The position numbers and the translations under genes are program-made. A stretch of DNA of 64,000 nucleotides, taken from JBBSBL01 sp963735885. GTDB taxonomy: Bacteria > Actinomycetota > Thermoleophilia > Solirubrobacterales > Solirubrobacteraceae. How positions within the stretch are numbered: position 1 is the first letter of the stretch; each line of letters opens with the position of its first letter. Location: NCBI GenBank assembly GCA_963735885.1, contig CAVTMP010000004.1, positions 434,001 through 498,000 on the forward strand, written 5' to 3'. Under the pieces are notes generated by a model. The model was not told the DNA's origin. It saw only the letters and a list, made by a program, of their open reading frames with translations, and searched no databases. This document shows positions 1 through 9,166 of the stretch, in pieces.

Positions 1-1
1 C

Positions 2-1162
2 CGGTCGCTCGACGACCTCGCCCGCCACCTGACGCACTTCCTCGACGAGGTCGACGACCGCCCGCCGCCGCTCGCCGCCGCGCTGCGCATGGGCGATTCC
101 CGCGCCGGTCGCGCGGCGCTCGGCGCGGCGGCGGCCGGCGGGGTCCGCCACATGGCCCACCGCTTCATCGTCGGCACCACCCCGCGCGAGGCCCTGCCCG
201 CCCTCGGTCGCCTGTGGCGCCGGGGCATCGCCAGCTCGGTGGACCTCCTCGGCGAGGCGACGGTCAACTCCCACGAGGCCGACGCGTACGCGTCGCGCTG
301 TCGCGAGGCACTCGAGACGCTGGTGAGCGTCACCGCCGGATGGCGCCCGCAGCCCGCGCTCGAGCGCGACGCGGCGGGGCCGCTCCCGCGCGCGAACCTG
401 TCGGTGAAGGTCTCCGCCCTGACCCCGTTCCTGCGCCCGCACGCCCCGGCGCGGGGCCGTGAGGACGCCGCCCGCCGCCTGCGGGACCTGCTGCGCCTGG
501 CGCGCGACCGCGGCGCCCACCTGCACGTCGACATGGAGTCGCTCGACTCGCGCGAGGCGGTCCTCGGGCTCGTGCTCGAGCTGCTCGCCGAGCCCGAGTT
601 CGCCGACGGCCCGTCCGCCGGGCTCGTGCTCCAGGCGTACCTGCGCGACTCGCCCGAGCTGGCCGATCAGATCCTCGGCTGGGCCGCCGCGAGCGAGCGG
701 GCCCGGCCGCTCACCGTCCGGCTCGTCAAGGGCGCCTACTGGGATCACGAGGTCGTGCTCGCCCGCCGGCACGGCTGGGAGCCGCCGGTGTTCGAGGCGA
801 AGGCCGAGAGCGACCGGAACTTCGAGGCGCTGACCCGCCGGCTCCTCGCCGCGCGTCCGCGGGTGCGCGTGGCCATCGCCTCGCACAACCTGCGCTCGGT
901 GGCCCACGCGGTGGCGGCGAGCCGCGCCCTCGGCGCCGCCGACTCCGAGCTGGAGCTCCAGATCCTGCGCGGGCTGGGCGACGACCTCGGCGAGGCGCTG
1001 GCGGCGAGCGGGCTGCGGGTGCGGGCCTACTGCCCGGTCGGGGACCTCGTGGCGGGGATGGCGTACCTCGTGCGGCGCCTGCTGGAGAACACCGCCAACG
1101 ACTCGTTCCTCAGCGCCGAGGCGCACGGCGCCCCGTTGGCGGAGCTGCTCGCCGCTCCGTGA
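2..1162 (+). CDS. putB: Proline dehydrogenase (PutA-type PRODH domain), 5' end outside window
   Basis: FAD enzyme that oxidises L-proline to pyrroline-5-carboxylate, first step of proline catabolism. The frame is open from the window edge. The first in-window ATG is at 89, but coding-like sequence precedes it, so the start is probably upstream. Counting from that ATG, family motifs are SVKVSA (105-110), HVDMES (146-151), LQAYLRDS (181-188), RLVKGAYWDHE (211-221), QILRGLGDD (291-299) and YCPVGDL near 314, the (beta/alpha)8 FAD- and proline-binding elements. The stop overlaps the pruA start as GTGA, so the two are translationally coupled: a split version of PutA. Function is secure, the N-terminus is not visible. 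Confidence 0.93.
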   Translation, partial: RSLDDLARHLTHFLDEVDDRPPPLAAALRMGDSRAGRAALGAAAAGGVRHMAHRFIVGTTPREALPALGRLWRRGIASSVDLLGEATVNSHEADAYASRCREALETLVSVTAGWRPQPALERDAAGPLPRANLSVKVSALTPFLRPHAPARGREDAARRLRDLLRLARDRGAHLHVDMESLDSREAVLGLVLELLAEPEFADGPSAGLVLQAYLRDSPELADQILGWAAASERARPLTVRLVKGAYWDHEVVLARRHGWEPPVFEAKAESDRNFEALTRRLLAARPRVRVAIASHNLRSVAHAVAASRALGAADSELELQILRGLGDDLGEALAASGLRVRAYCPVGDLVAGMAYLVRRLLENTANDSFLSAEAHGAPLAELLAAP

Positions 1163-2718
1163 GGCCGTTCGCCAACGAGCCGATCCTCGAGCTGCGCCGC
1201 GCCGACGTGCGGGCCCGCCTCGCCGATGCGCTCGCCGCCGTCGATGCGCGGTCCCCGCTCGAGGTGCCGGTGTGGATCGCCGGCGAGCGGGGAAGCGCCG
1301 GCGGGCTCGTCTCGACCGATCCCGGAGCGCCCGAGCGGGTGGTCGCGGTCGCGGGCCGGGCCGGCGCCGCGGAGGTCGAGGCGGCCGTGGGCGTCGCGGC
1401 GGCCGGCGCCCGCCGCTGGGGCGCCGTCCCCGCCGCCGAGCGGGCGCGGGCCCTCGTCGGCGCCGCGGCCTGGCTGCGGGAGCGGCGCCTCGAGGTGGCG
1501 GCGCTCGCCGTCCGCGAGTGCGCGAAGCCGTGGCCGGAGGCCGACGCCGACGTCTGCGAGGCGATCGACTTCCTCGAGTACTACGCCCGCGGCGCGATCG
1601 ACCTCGACGCGGGTCGCCGCCTGGCCCAGCCCCCCGGCGAGCGCAACACCCTGCGCTACGCGCCGCGCGGCGTCTGCGCGGTGATCGCGCCCTGGAACTT
1701 CCCGGTCGCGATCCCCTGCGGGATGACCGCCGCCGCGCTCGCCACCGGCAACGCCGTGGTGCTCAAGCCGGCCGAGCAGTCGCCCGGCTGCGCGCTCGTG
1801 CTCGTCGAGGCCCTGCGCGCCGGCGGGGTCCCGCCCGACGCCCTGGCGCTGCTGCCCGGCGAGGCGGACGCCGGCGCGGCGCTCGTCCGCCACCCGGGCG
1901 TGCACACGATCGCCTTCACCGGTTCCCTGCCGGTGGGGCGGGAGATCCTGCGCGCCGCCGCCGAGGTGCCCGACGGCCAGGGCCACCTCAAGCGGGTCGT
2001 GGCCGAGATGGGCGGCAAGAACTGCGTGATCGTCGACGCCGACGCCGACCTCGACGAGGCGGTCCCGGGGCTCGTGGCCTCGGCCTTCGGCTACGCCGGG
2101 CAGAAGTGCTCGGCGGTGTCGCGGGCGCTCGTTCACGCGGCCGTCGCCGACACGCTGGTGGAGCGCCTGGCCGGCGCGGTCGAGACGCTCGTCGTCGGCC
2201 AGGCGGCCGAGCCCGCGACCGACGTGCCGCCGCTCATCGAGGCCGCGGCGCGCGAGCGGGTGGCGGGCTACGCCGCCCGCGCCGCCGCGGAGGGCACGAT
2301 CGCCGCGCGAGGCCCCGAGGGTCCGGCCGAGGGCTGGTTCCACCCGCCGGTCCTCGCCGCCGGGCTGCCGCCGGAGAGCCCGGTGCTGCGCGAGGAGATC
2401 TTCGGGCCGCTGCTCTCGGTCGAGCCGGTGGCCTCGCTCGACGCCGCGTGCGAGATCGTCGAGTCCCTCCCGTTCGCCCTCACCGGCGGCCTCTACGCGC
2501 GGGACCCGCGCGCGATCGACGCGGTCGTCGCGCGCTCGCCGGTCGGCAACCTCTACGTGAACCGGCCGACGACCGGCGCGATGGTGGATCGCCAGCCCTT
2601 CGGCGGCAACCGGCTGTCCGGCACCGGCACGAAGGCGGGCGGGCCGGACTACCTGCTGTCGTTCGTCGAGCCGCGCGCGGTGACCGAGAACACGATGCGC
2701 CACGGGTTGGTGGTGTGA
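1159..2718 (+). CDS. pruA: L-glutamate gamma-semialdehyde dehydrogenase (P5C dehydrogenase)
   Basis: Oxidises glutamate-gamma-semialdehyde to glutamate with NAD+, second step of proline catabolism. The 519 residues show the aldehyde dehydrogenase layout: APWNFP (177-182), IAFTGS (251-256), the general-base Glu in VAEMGGKN (E283) and the nucleophile Cys in GYAGQKCS (C317). The C-terminus (GGPDYLLSF, then PRAVTENT) resembles the aldehyde dehydrogenase half of bifunctional PutA, suggesting fission of a PutA-like ancestor. The GTG start overlaps the putB stop by 4 bp. No frameshift or missing catalytic residue is seen. Confidence 0.95.
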   Translation: MRPFANEPILELRRADVRARLADALAAVDARSPLEVPVWIAGERGSAGGLVSTDPGAPERVVAVAGRAGAAEVEAAVGVAAAGARRWGAVPAAERARALVGAAAWLRERRLEVAALAVRECAKPWPEADADVCEAIDFLEYYARGAIDLDAGRRLAQPPGERNTLRYAPRGVCAVIAPWNFPVAIPCGMTAAALATGNAVVLKPAEQSPGCALVLVEALRAGGVPPDALALLPGEADAGAALVRHPGVHTIAFTGSLPVGREILRAAAEVPDGQGHLKRVVAEMGGKNCVIVDADADLDEAVPGLVASAFGYAGQKCSAVSRALVHAAVADTLVERLAGAVETLVVGQAAEPATDVPPLIEAAARERVAGYAARAAAEGTIAARGPEGPAEGWFHPPVLAAGLPPESPVLREEIFGPLLSVEPVASLDAACEIVESLPFALTGGLYARDPRAIDAVVARSPVGNLYVNRPTTGAMVDRQPFGGNRLSGTGTKAGGPDYLLSFVEPRAVTENTMRHGLVV

Positions 2719-2761
2719 GGCGAGCCGGATCCGCCGGCCGGCGGTACCCTTGGCCGACGCC

Positions 2762-3160
2762 ATGCCGCTCGCGCTCGAAGCCCGGATCGCGATCGCCGCG
2801 CTGCTCGCCGTCTCGATCGCGCTGGCCGTCCTCGGCCCCGTTCCGCGCCGCGCCCGGCCCGGCCTCGCCGGGGCCCTGCTCGGCGGCAGCCTCGCCCTCT
2901 ACCTCACCGGGGCGCTCGCGCTCGGGGACGAGCGCCTCGTGGCGGGAGCGGTGAGCATCGCGCTCGCCGGGGAGGCGATGTGCGGCGCCGCCTGGCTCGG
3001 GCGCTTCCGGCCCGTGCCGCCGCCCGGCGACGACGATCCCGGCGGCGACGGGCCGGACGACCGCGGGAACGACGACCCGCCGGAGCCGACGGAATGGGAG
3101 GCCTTCGAGACGGCCTTCCGCCGCTACGACGCGGAGCGCCGCGACACGCCGGTGCCGTAG
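2762..3160 (+). CDS. Small membrane protein of unknown function with acidic tail
   Basis: Product of about 132 residues with two or three hydrophobic segments in the first 85 residues and an Asp/Gly/Pro-rich, probably cytoplasmic tail ending in a charged segment (EWEAFETAFRRYDAERR). I do not recognise the family. ATG 2762 is preferred; an in-frame TTG lies at 2750 and neither has a clear ribosome binding site. It follows pruA by 43 bp. Its last 37 bp overlap the 3' end of convergent pdxT, which limits divergence of both C-termini. It could be a shadow in its last codons, but the hydrophobic pattern supports a real gene. Confidence 0.6.
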   Translation: MPLALEARIAIAALLAVSIALAVLGPVPRRARPGLAGALLGGSLALYLTGALALGDERLVAGAVSIALAGEAMCGAAWLGRFRPVPPPGDDDPGGDGPDDRGNDDPPEPTEWEAFETAFRRYDAERRDTPVP

Positions 3161-3726
3161 CGGCCGGCCGCCCGGGCCCGCACGAGCTCGAGGAAGCGGG
3201 CGTGCAGCCGCTGCTCCCCGGTGATCTCCGGGTGGAAGGAGATGGCGAGCAGATCGCCCTGCCGCACGGCGACCGGGTGACCGTCGACCGCGGCGAGCAC
3301 GTCGACCTCCGGGCCGCGCTCGGCGATCCACGGGGCGCGGATGAAGACCGCGCGCACCGGCCCGCCGGGAACGCCCGCGACGTCGAGGTCGGCCTCGAAG
3401 GAGCGGACCTGGCGGCCGAACGCGTTGCGCTCGGCGCGCACGTCCATGATCCCGAGGTGGTCGCGGTCGAGCAGGATCATGCCCGCGCACGTCCCGAGGA
3501 CCGGGATCCCGGCCGCGGCGAGGTCGCGCAACGGGTCGGCGAGCCGCTCGCGCTCGATGCCGAGGGTCATCACGGTCGACTCCCCGCCGGGGATGATCAG
3601 GCCGTCGAGGCCCAGCAGGTCGGCCGGCACGCGGACCTCCGCCGGCTCGGCGCCGAGCGCGCGCAGCGTCGCGGCGTGCGCCTCGACGTCGCCCTGCAGG
3701 GCGAGGATCCCGACCCGCGGACCCAC
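3124..3726 (-). CDS. pdxT: PLP synthase glutaminase subunit PdxT
   Basis: Class I glutamine amidotransferase that releases ammonia from glutamine and passes it to PdxS for pyridoxal 5'-phosphate synthesis. At 200 residues it has normal length. Visible motifs are LALQGDVEAH near the N-terminus, the PGGES oxyanion loop (about 46-50), nucleophile C80 in GTCAGM, and the H165/E167 pair in FHPEIT. It lies 7 bp downstream of pdxS in the same orientation, the usual operon order. The last 37 bp overlap the convergent small membrane protein gene. Confidence 0.95.
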   Translation of the reverse strand: MGPRVGILALQGDVEAHAATLRALGAEPAEVRVPADLLGLDGLIIPGGESTVMTLGIERERLADPLRDLAAAGIPVLGTCAGMILLDRDHLGIMDVRAERNAFGRQVRSFEADLDVAGVPGGPVRAVFIRAPWIAERGPEVDVLAAVDGHPVAVRQGDLLAISFHPEITGEQRLHARFLELVRARAAGRYGTGVSRRSAS

Positions 3727-3733
3727 CGCCGGC

Positions 3734-4618
3734 CTACCAGCCGCGCTGGGCGAGGAGCTGCTCGGCCTCGAGCTTCGAGGACTCCAGCGAGGCCATCGCC
3801 TGGCCGAGCCCGTCCGAGGCGGCCGCGACGCGCTCGGGATCGGCGTAGTGCGTCGTGGCCTCGACGATCGCCCGGGCGCGGGTCTCGGGGTCCTCGGACT
3901 TGAAGATCCCCGAGCCGACGAAGACCGACTCCGCGCCGAGCTGCATCATGAGCGAGGCGTCGGCCGGCGTGGCGATGCCCCCGGCGGAGAAGAGCGGCAC
4001 GGGCAGCCGGCCGGCGCGCGCGACCTCGCGGACGAGGTCGAGCGGCGAGGCCAGCTCCTTGGCGGCCGTCGCGAGCTCGGCGTCGTCGAGCGTGCCCAGG
4101 CGCCGCAGCTCGCCGTTGATCCGTCGCATGTGGCGGACGGCCTCGACGATGTCGCCCGTCCCGGCCTCGCCCTTGCTCCGGATCATCGCGGCGCCCTCGC
4201 CGATGCGCCGCAGCGCCTCGCCGAGGTTCGTCGCCCCGCAGACGAACGGCACGTTGAAGGCCCACTTGTCGATGTGGTGGGCCTCGTCGGCCGGCGTCAG
4301 CACCTCGGACTCGTCGATGTAGTCGACCTCGAGCGCCTCGAGCACCTGGGCCTCGGCGAAGTGGCCGATCCGCGCCTTCGCCATGACCGGGACGCTCACC
4401 GCCGCCTGGATCCCGCGGATCATGGCCGGGTCCGACATGCGCGCCACCCCGCCGTCGCGGCGGATGTCGGCCGGCACGCGCTCGAGGGCCATGACCGCCG
4501 CGGCGCCGGCGTCCTCGGCCACGCGCGCCTGCTCGGGGGTGACGACGTCCATGATGACGCCGCCCTTGAGCATCTCCGCCAGGCCGGCCTTGACTCGGAA
4601 GGTCGCTTCGTCGCGCAT
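3734..4618 (-). CDS. pdxS: PLP synthase subunit PdxS
   Basis: Forms pyridoxal 5'-phosphate from ribose 5-phosphate, glyceraldehyde 3-phosphate and ammonia in a 12-mer with PdxT. ATG at 4618 gives 294 residues, the family length; the frame runs 23 codons further upstream but without family similarity. Substrate-binding D24 (IMDVV) and the two catalytic lysines K81 (MAKARIG) and K149 (IRSKGEAG) fall at the positions known for this family. A TACACT hexamer lies 8 nt upstream of the ATG, so the message may be leaderless. Confidence 0.97.
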   Translation of the reverse strand: MRDEATFRVKAGLAEMLKGGVIMDVVTPEQARVAEDAGAAAVMALERVPADIRRDGGVARMSDPAMIRGIQAAVSVPVMAKARIGHFAEAQVLEALEVDYIDESEVLTPADEAHHIDKWAFNVPFVCGATNLGEALRRIGEGAAMIRSKGEAGTGDIVEAVRHMRRINGELRRLGTLDDAELATAAKELASPLDLVREVARAGRLPVPLFSAGGIATPADASLMMQLGAESVFVGSGIFKSEDPETRARAIVEATTHYADPERVAAASDGLGQAMASLESSKLEAEQLLAQRGW

Positions 4619-4719
4619 CGAACTCTGAGTGTAGCTACGGGACGAGCCGCTCCGCGGGCCAACCCGGCGTCCGCCGACGCGCCGCAATGGCGCATCGGAG
4701 CAGGGGAAACGCGCGGTCG

Positions 4720-5598
4720 CTACTTCAGCCGGTAGGCGCGGATGCGATCGTCGAAGGCGCGCTGGTCGCGCGCGTAGACGCCGTGGGCGAGCGACTGGAC
4801 GATCGCCAGCAGCGCCGTGTGCGAGCGCACGTAGGACGGCGAGTTCGACGAGTAGTAGAGCTTGATGCGGCCCAGGCGCGCGACCTCGGAGAGCGTCGCG
4901 TCGGTGATCGCGATCGTCGTCGCCTTGCGATGGCGGGCGAGCTTCATCGTCCGCGTCACGAGCGGATGCGGCCGGCCGGCGGAGATGCCGATGACGAGCG
5001 TCTCCTCGTCGATGCGGGCCACCCGCCCCAGCGCCTCCTGCGACGGGCTGGAGACGAGCTCGGCGCGCAGGTCGAGCAGCATGAGCAGGTGCCGGAGGTA
5101 GCTGGCGAAGAAGGCCATCTGGTCGGTGCCGGCGATCAGGATCTTCTCGCTCGCGGCGATGGCGTCGATGGCGGCCTCGATGTCGCCGCGCTCGACCTTG
5201 CGCGCGGTGTCCTCCACGTTGACGTGGTCGGCGGCGAGCACGGTCTCGAACGGCGTCTGGTCGAGCGAGAACAGCGGCGCGGCCGCCTCCGTCGCCCCGC
5301 CGCCCGCGGGCCGCCGGCGGTACTCCTCACGGGCCGACTGCTGCAGCTCGGGGAAGCCCTCGAAGCCGAGCGCCTGGGAGAAGCGCACGACCGTGCTGCT
5401 CGACGTGTTGGCGCGGCGGGCCAGCTCCTCGGCGGTCTGGAAGGCGGCCTCGTCGAGGTGGTCGACGATGTACTGCGCGACGTCCTTCTGGGAGCGCGAG
5501 AACTCGTCGAAGCGCGAGGTGATGTAGGCCGACAGCGTCTGCCGCCCGTGCGGGCCGCTGCTGGGGACGGAGGCGGAGTCGGGCGCGGCGCGCTTCAT
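4720..5598 (-). CDS. MurR/RpiR-family transcriptional regulator (HTH plus SIS domain)
   Basis: Predicted sugar-phosphate-responsive regulator. An N-terminal RpiR-type helix-turn-helix (around TAEELARRANTSSSTVVRFS) is followed by a SIS phosphosugar-binding domain (about residues 110-270, with ILIAGTDQMAFFASYL and ISAGRPHPLV). ATG 5598 gives about 292 residues; an in-frame TTG at 5649 would overlap the divergent rfbC and is less likely. It is transcribed away from rfbC across a 62-bp gap, so it may control itself and that gene. The effector cannot be read from sequence. Confidence 0.88.
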   Translation of the reverse strand: MKRAAPDSASVPSSGPHGRQTLSAYITSRFDEFSRSQKDVAQYIVDHLDEAAFQTAEELARRANTSSSTVVRFSQALGFEGFPELQQSAREEYRRRPAGGGATEAAAPLFSLDQTPFETVLAADHVNVEDTARKVERGDIEAAIDAIAASEKILIAGTDQMAFFASYLRHLLMLLDLRAELVSSPSQEALGRVARIDEETLVIGISAGRPHPLVTRTMKLARHRKATTIAITDATLSEVARLGRIKLYYSSNSPSYVRSHTALLAIVQSLAHGVYARDQRAFDDRIRAYRLK

Positions 5599-5660
5599 CG
5601 GCGAGGTGGGATTCGACGTGCCCGACCCCGGTCCTTCCGGGTGTGGCAAGCTGCGCGGCC

Positions 5661-6224
5661 GTGGAGCGCCTCGCGACCCGACTCGACGGCCCCGTGCTCC
5701 TCGCGCCGACGGTCCACGGAGACCACCGCGGCTTCTTCATGGAGACCTTCCGCGCCGACGTGTGGGCGGCGCACGGCGTCGACGTGGACTTCGTGCAGGA
5801 CAACCACTCGCGGTCGCGGCGCGGGATCGTGCGGGGGATGCACTTCCAGACCGCGCCCGGCCAGGCCAAGCTCCTGCGCTGCGCGCGCGGCGCCATCCTC
5901 GACGTGCTCGTCGACGTGCGGCGCGGCTCGCCCACCTTCGGCGAGTGGGAGGGCTACGAGCTCGACGACGAGGGCGGCCGTCAGCTGTTCGTCCCGGTCG
6001 GGTTCGCGCACGGCTTCTGCGTGCTCAGCGAGATCGCCGACGTGGTCTACAAGTGCTCGAGCTACTACGACCCGGCGACCGAGGCGGGGATCGCGTTCGA
6101 CGACCCCGACGTGGGCATCGCCTGGCCCGCCGACCTCGAGCTCGACGTCTCCCGGCGCGACCGCACGGCGCCCCGGCTCGCCGAGGTCGCCGACGCGCTG
6201 CCCTTCACTTGGGCGCCGGACTAG
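5661..6224 (+). CDS. rfbC: dTDP-4-dehydrorhamnose 3,5-epimerase-like (RmlC cupin)
   Basis: Cupin epimerase that inverts C3 and C5 of dTDP-4-keto-6-deoxyglucose in dTDP-L-rhamnose synthesis. The product has 187 residues from GTG 5661; an in-frame GTG at 5643 adds six unlikely residues. Motifs include DHRGFFMETFR, the DNHSRSRRGIVRGMHFQ catalytic strand with the base His, and SYYDPATEAGIAFDDPDVGI. No rmlA, rmlB or rmlD gene is in the window, so a related epimerase of another sugar nucleotide is possible. The stop codon abuts the stop of the convergent lipoprotein gene. Confidence 0.9.
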   Translation: MERLATRLDGPVLLAPTVHGDHRGFFMETFRADVWAAHGVDVDFVQDNHSRSRRGIVRGMHFQTAPGQAKLLRCARGAILDVLVDVRRGSPTFGEWEGYELDDEGGRQLFVPVGFAHGFCVLSEIADVVYKCSSYYDPATEAGIAFDDPDVGIAWPADLELDVSRRDRTAPRLAEVADALPFTWAPD

Positions 6225-6713
6225 CTACCGAGCGGCGGCACGGGCGCAGGCGGCGGCGCGCTCGGCGCCCGGCACCGTGCGCAGGGCCCGGCCGATGGCG
6301 CCGCCGCTGCTCCAGGTCGACGTCCGCCGCGCGGCGCCGTTCAGCGAGAAGACGACCGGTCGCCCGGGCGTCTCCCGCGTCGCCCACACCGCCACGGCGC
6401 TGGTGCCTCCGGGGAATCCCGCGACGAAGGTGACGCCCTGGGCCTGCCGGGGCCGGTAGGCGCGGGCGGCGCGGAGCCGCGGCGCGCCGGTGGTGCGGAG
6501 CTTCCCGAGGATCTGGGTCACGGTCGCCGCCGGCGCCGTCACGCAGCGGCCGCGCACGGGGGCGGCCGCCGCGGTGGTGGTGGCCGTCCGCCCGGTCGAG
6601 GGCGTCGCGTCGTCCCCGCCGCACCCCGCGACGGCGAGGGCCAGGAGGGCCGGGAGGGCCGGGGCCAACCGGCATCCGACATGCGGGGCGCGTGCGCGGC
6701 GTCGTCCGGGCAT
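6225..6713 (-). CDS. Small lipoprotein of unknown function
   Basis: ATG 6713 gives 162 residues with an Arg-rich n-region, a hydrophobic core and a lipobox ending LAVAGC, then a Thr-rich linker and a region of about 110 residues with no family I recognise. It is probably anchored on the outer face of the membrane. It is convergent with rfbC (adjacent stops) and divergent from the next lipoprotein gene at 6781, sharing a 67-bp intergenic region. The frame extends upstream to 7091, but that part is antisense to the next gene and not lipoprotein-like. Confidence 0.7.
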   Translation of the reverse strand: MPGRRRARAPHVGCRLAPALPALLALAVAGCGGDDATPSTGRTATTTAAAAPVRGRCVTAPAATVTQILGKLRTTGAPRLRAARAYRPRQAQGVTFVAGFPGGTSAVAVWATRETPGRPVVFSLNGAARRTSTWSSGGAIGRALRTVPGAERAAACARAAAR

Positions 6714-6780
6714 CACCCGAGAATGTCGCACATCTGTAGGTTTCCCGACGAACCCGGCAACGCAGGAACGAGGGCGGACG

Positions 6781-7164
6781 ATGCGAACACGAGCACTGGC
6801 ATCCATCATGGCCGCGGCCGCCCTGGCCGCCGGCGTCGCGGCGTGTGGCGGCAGCGACAAGAAGTCGTCCGACACGACGACGGCCACGCAGACGACCGGG
6901 GTCGCGGTGTCCGCGGCGGTCGCCGCCGCGAAGCAGGTGTGCCAGGCCGCCGCCAACCAGATCTCCGACGCGTCGACGAAGAGCGCCGTGCTGAAGGACT
7001 GCGACAAGATCGGCACGGGCGCCACGACGCAGAACGTCCAGAGCCAGATCAACGCCGCGCTGAAGAGCGCGAAGCAGGCCTGCCTCGACAACGTCGCGAA
7101 GATCCCCGACCAGACGGCGCAGAACGCGGCGAAGCAGGGCTGCGAGAAGATCTCGAGCCCGTAG
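6781..7164 (+). CDS. Small secreted lipoprotein with four cysteines
   Basis: 127 residues. The signal peptide carries a lipobox ending GVAACGG, followed by a Ser/Thr/Lys linker and an Ala/Gln/Lys-rich helical domain with cysteine pairs (QVCQAA, KDCDK, QACLD, QGCEK) spaced so that disulfides are plausible. A purine-rich GAACGAGGG stretch upstream of ATG 6781 may be the ribosome binding site. Family unknown. Together with the divergent gene at 6713 it forms a pair of small lipoprotein genes. Confidence 0.75.
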   Translation: MRTRALASIMAAAALAAGVAACGGSDKKSSDTTTATQTTGVAVSAAVAAAKQVCQAAANQISDASTKSAVLKDCDKIGTGATTQNVQSQINAALKSAKQACLDNVAKIPDQTAQNAAKQGCEKISSP

Positions 7165-7252
7165 CGACGTGATCACCGCCCCACGGCCGACGGAACGTCC
7201 GTTCCGGGGCGCTCGCGGACCGAGGTAGGCGAGCGACGGGCGATCGGCCGCC

Positions 7253-8533
<1,281 letters not shown>

Positions 8534-8619
8534 GCACGCGTCGAGGCCGGTGCGCGGCGCGCCGACGGGCCCCGGGAGCGCTCGGCGTCCCGGGACCGCC
8601 TCGGCGCCGCCTCCTCGGT

Positions 8620-9000
8620 CTAGCTGCCGAGCGCCTTCAGCGCCTTGGCGCTGTCGGCGTGGAACTCGCCGCGTACGAGCTTGCCGTCGCGGTACTCCAG
8701 GAGTTGCAGGAAGGGCGCCTCGAAGCTGCCGCCCTTGCCGGTGGCGCGCTGCGTCCCCCGGACGATCACCCGGTCGCCGGCCTCGATGAACTCGGACGGC
8801 TCGACGCTGAAGCTCGACCAGTAGTTCGGGATCTGCGCGAAGTTGGCCATGATCGCGTCGCGGCCCCGCGTCACGCCGCCGAGCGGCAGCTCATCCGAGG
8901 TCACCCACTCGGCGTCCTCGGCGTAGCCCGCCTTCAATGCCTCCAGATCACCCGAGCTGAATGCCTGGTAGGCGGTCTTCGCGGCGTCTGCGTTCCCCAT
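8620..9000 (-). CDS. NTF2-like (SnoaL) domain protein
   Basis: 126 residues forming a single SnoaL/NTF2-like alpha+beta cone: an N-terminal helix (AAKTAYQAFSSGDLEALKAG), the strand around DAEWVTSDEL, then a sheet with GDRVIVRGTQR and a C-terminal LLEYRDGKLVRGEFHAD. ATG 9000 is favoured over the longer frame because GGGGAGGA lies at ribosome-binding distance. Such proteins are often small hydrolases, isomerases or binding proteins; no activity can be assigned. A degraded relative of the same fold occurs at 12999-13171. Confidence 0.82.
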   Translation of the reverse strand: MGNADAAKTAYQAFSSGDLEALKAGYAEDAEWVTSDELPLGGVTRGRDAIMANFAQIPNYWSSFSVEPSEFIEAGDRVIVRGTQRATGKGGSFEAPFLQLLEYRDGKLVRGEFHADSAKALKALGS

Positions 9001-9166
9001 CTGCGTCCTCCCCTGATCGGGTGTTGCCGTGGTGCGGAACCTATGCCCTCGCGGGTGCGCAGGCAAGGGCACGTGCCCCCGGGCCCGGGACGATTGCCGC
9101 GGACTGCTGACGGCGCGCCGCAGTTACCCCGATGACGCCGGAGCGTGCCGGGGCGAGCATGACGCG

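Noticed and set aside
1027..2763. Long open frame antisense to pruA (578 codons)
   Set aside because: Arg/Gly-rich composition typical of shadow frames in high-G+C DNA; opposite strand has an intact aldehyde dehydrogenase. Many other long frames in the window (for example 47000-48208 minus, 14330-16405 plus, 56073-58025 plus) are rejected for the same reason.
4619..4687. Upstream start for pdxS at 4687 (317 aa)
   Set aside because: The extra 23 residues are Arg/Ser-rich and absent from the family; ATG 4618 gives catalytic lysines at their canonical numbers 81 and 149.
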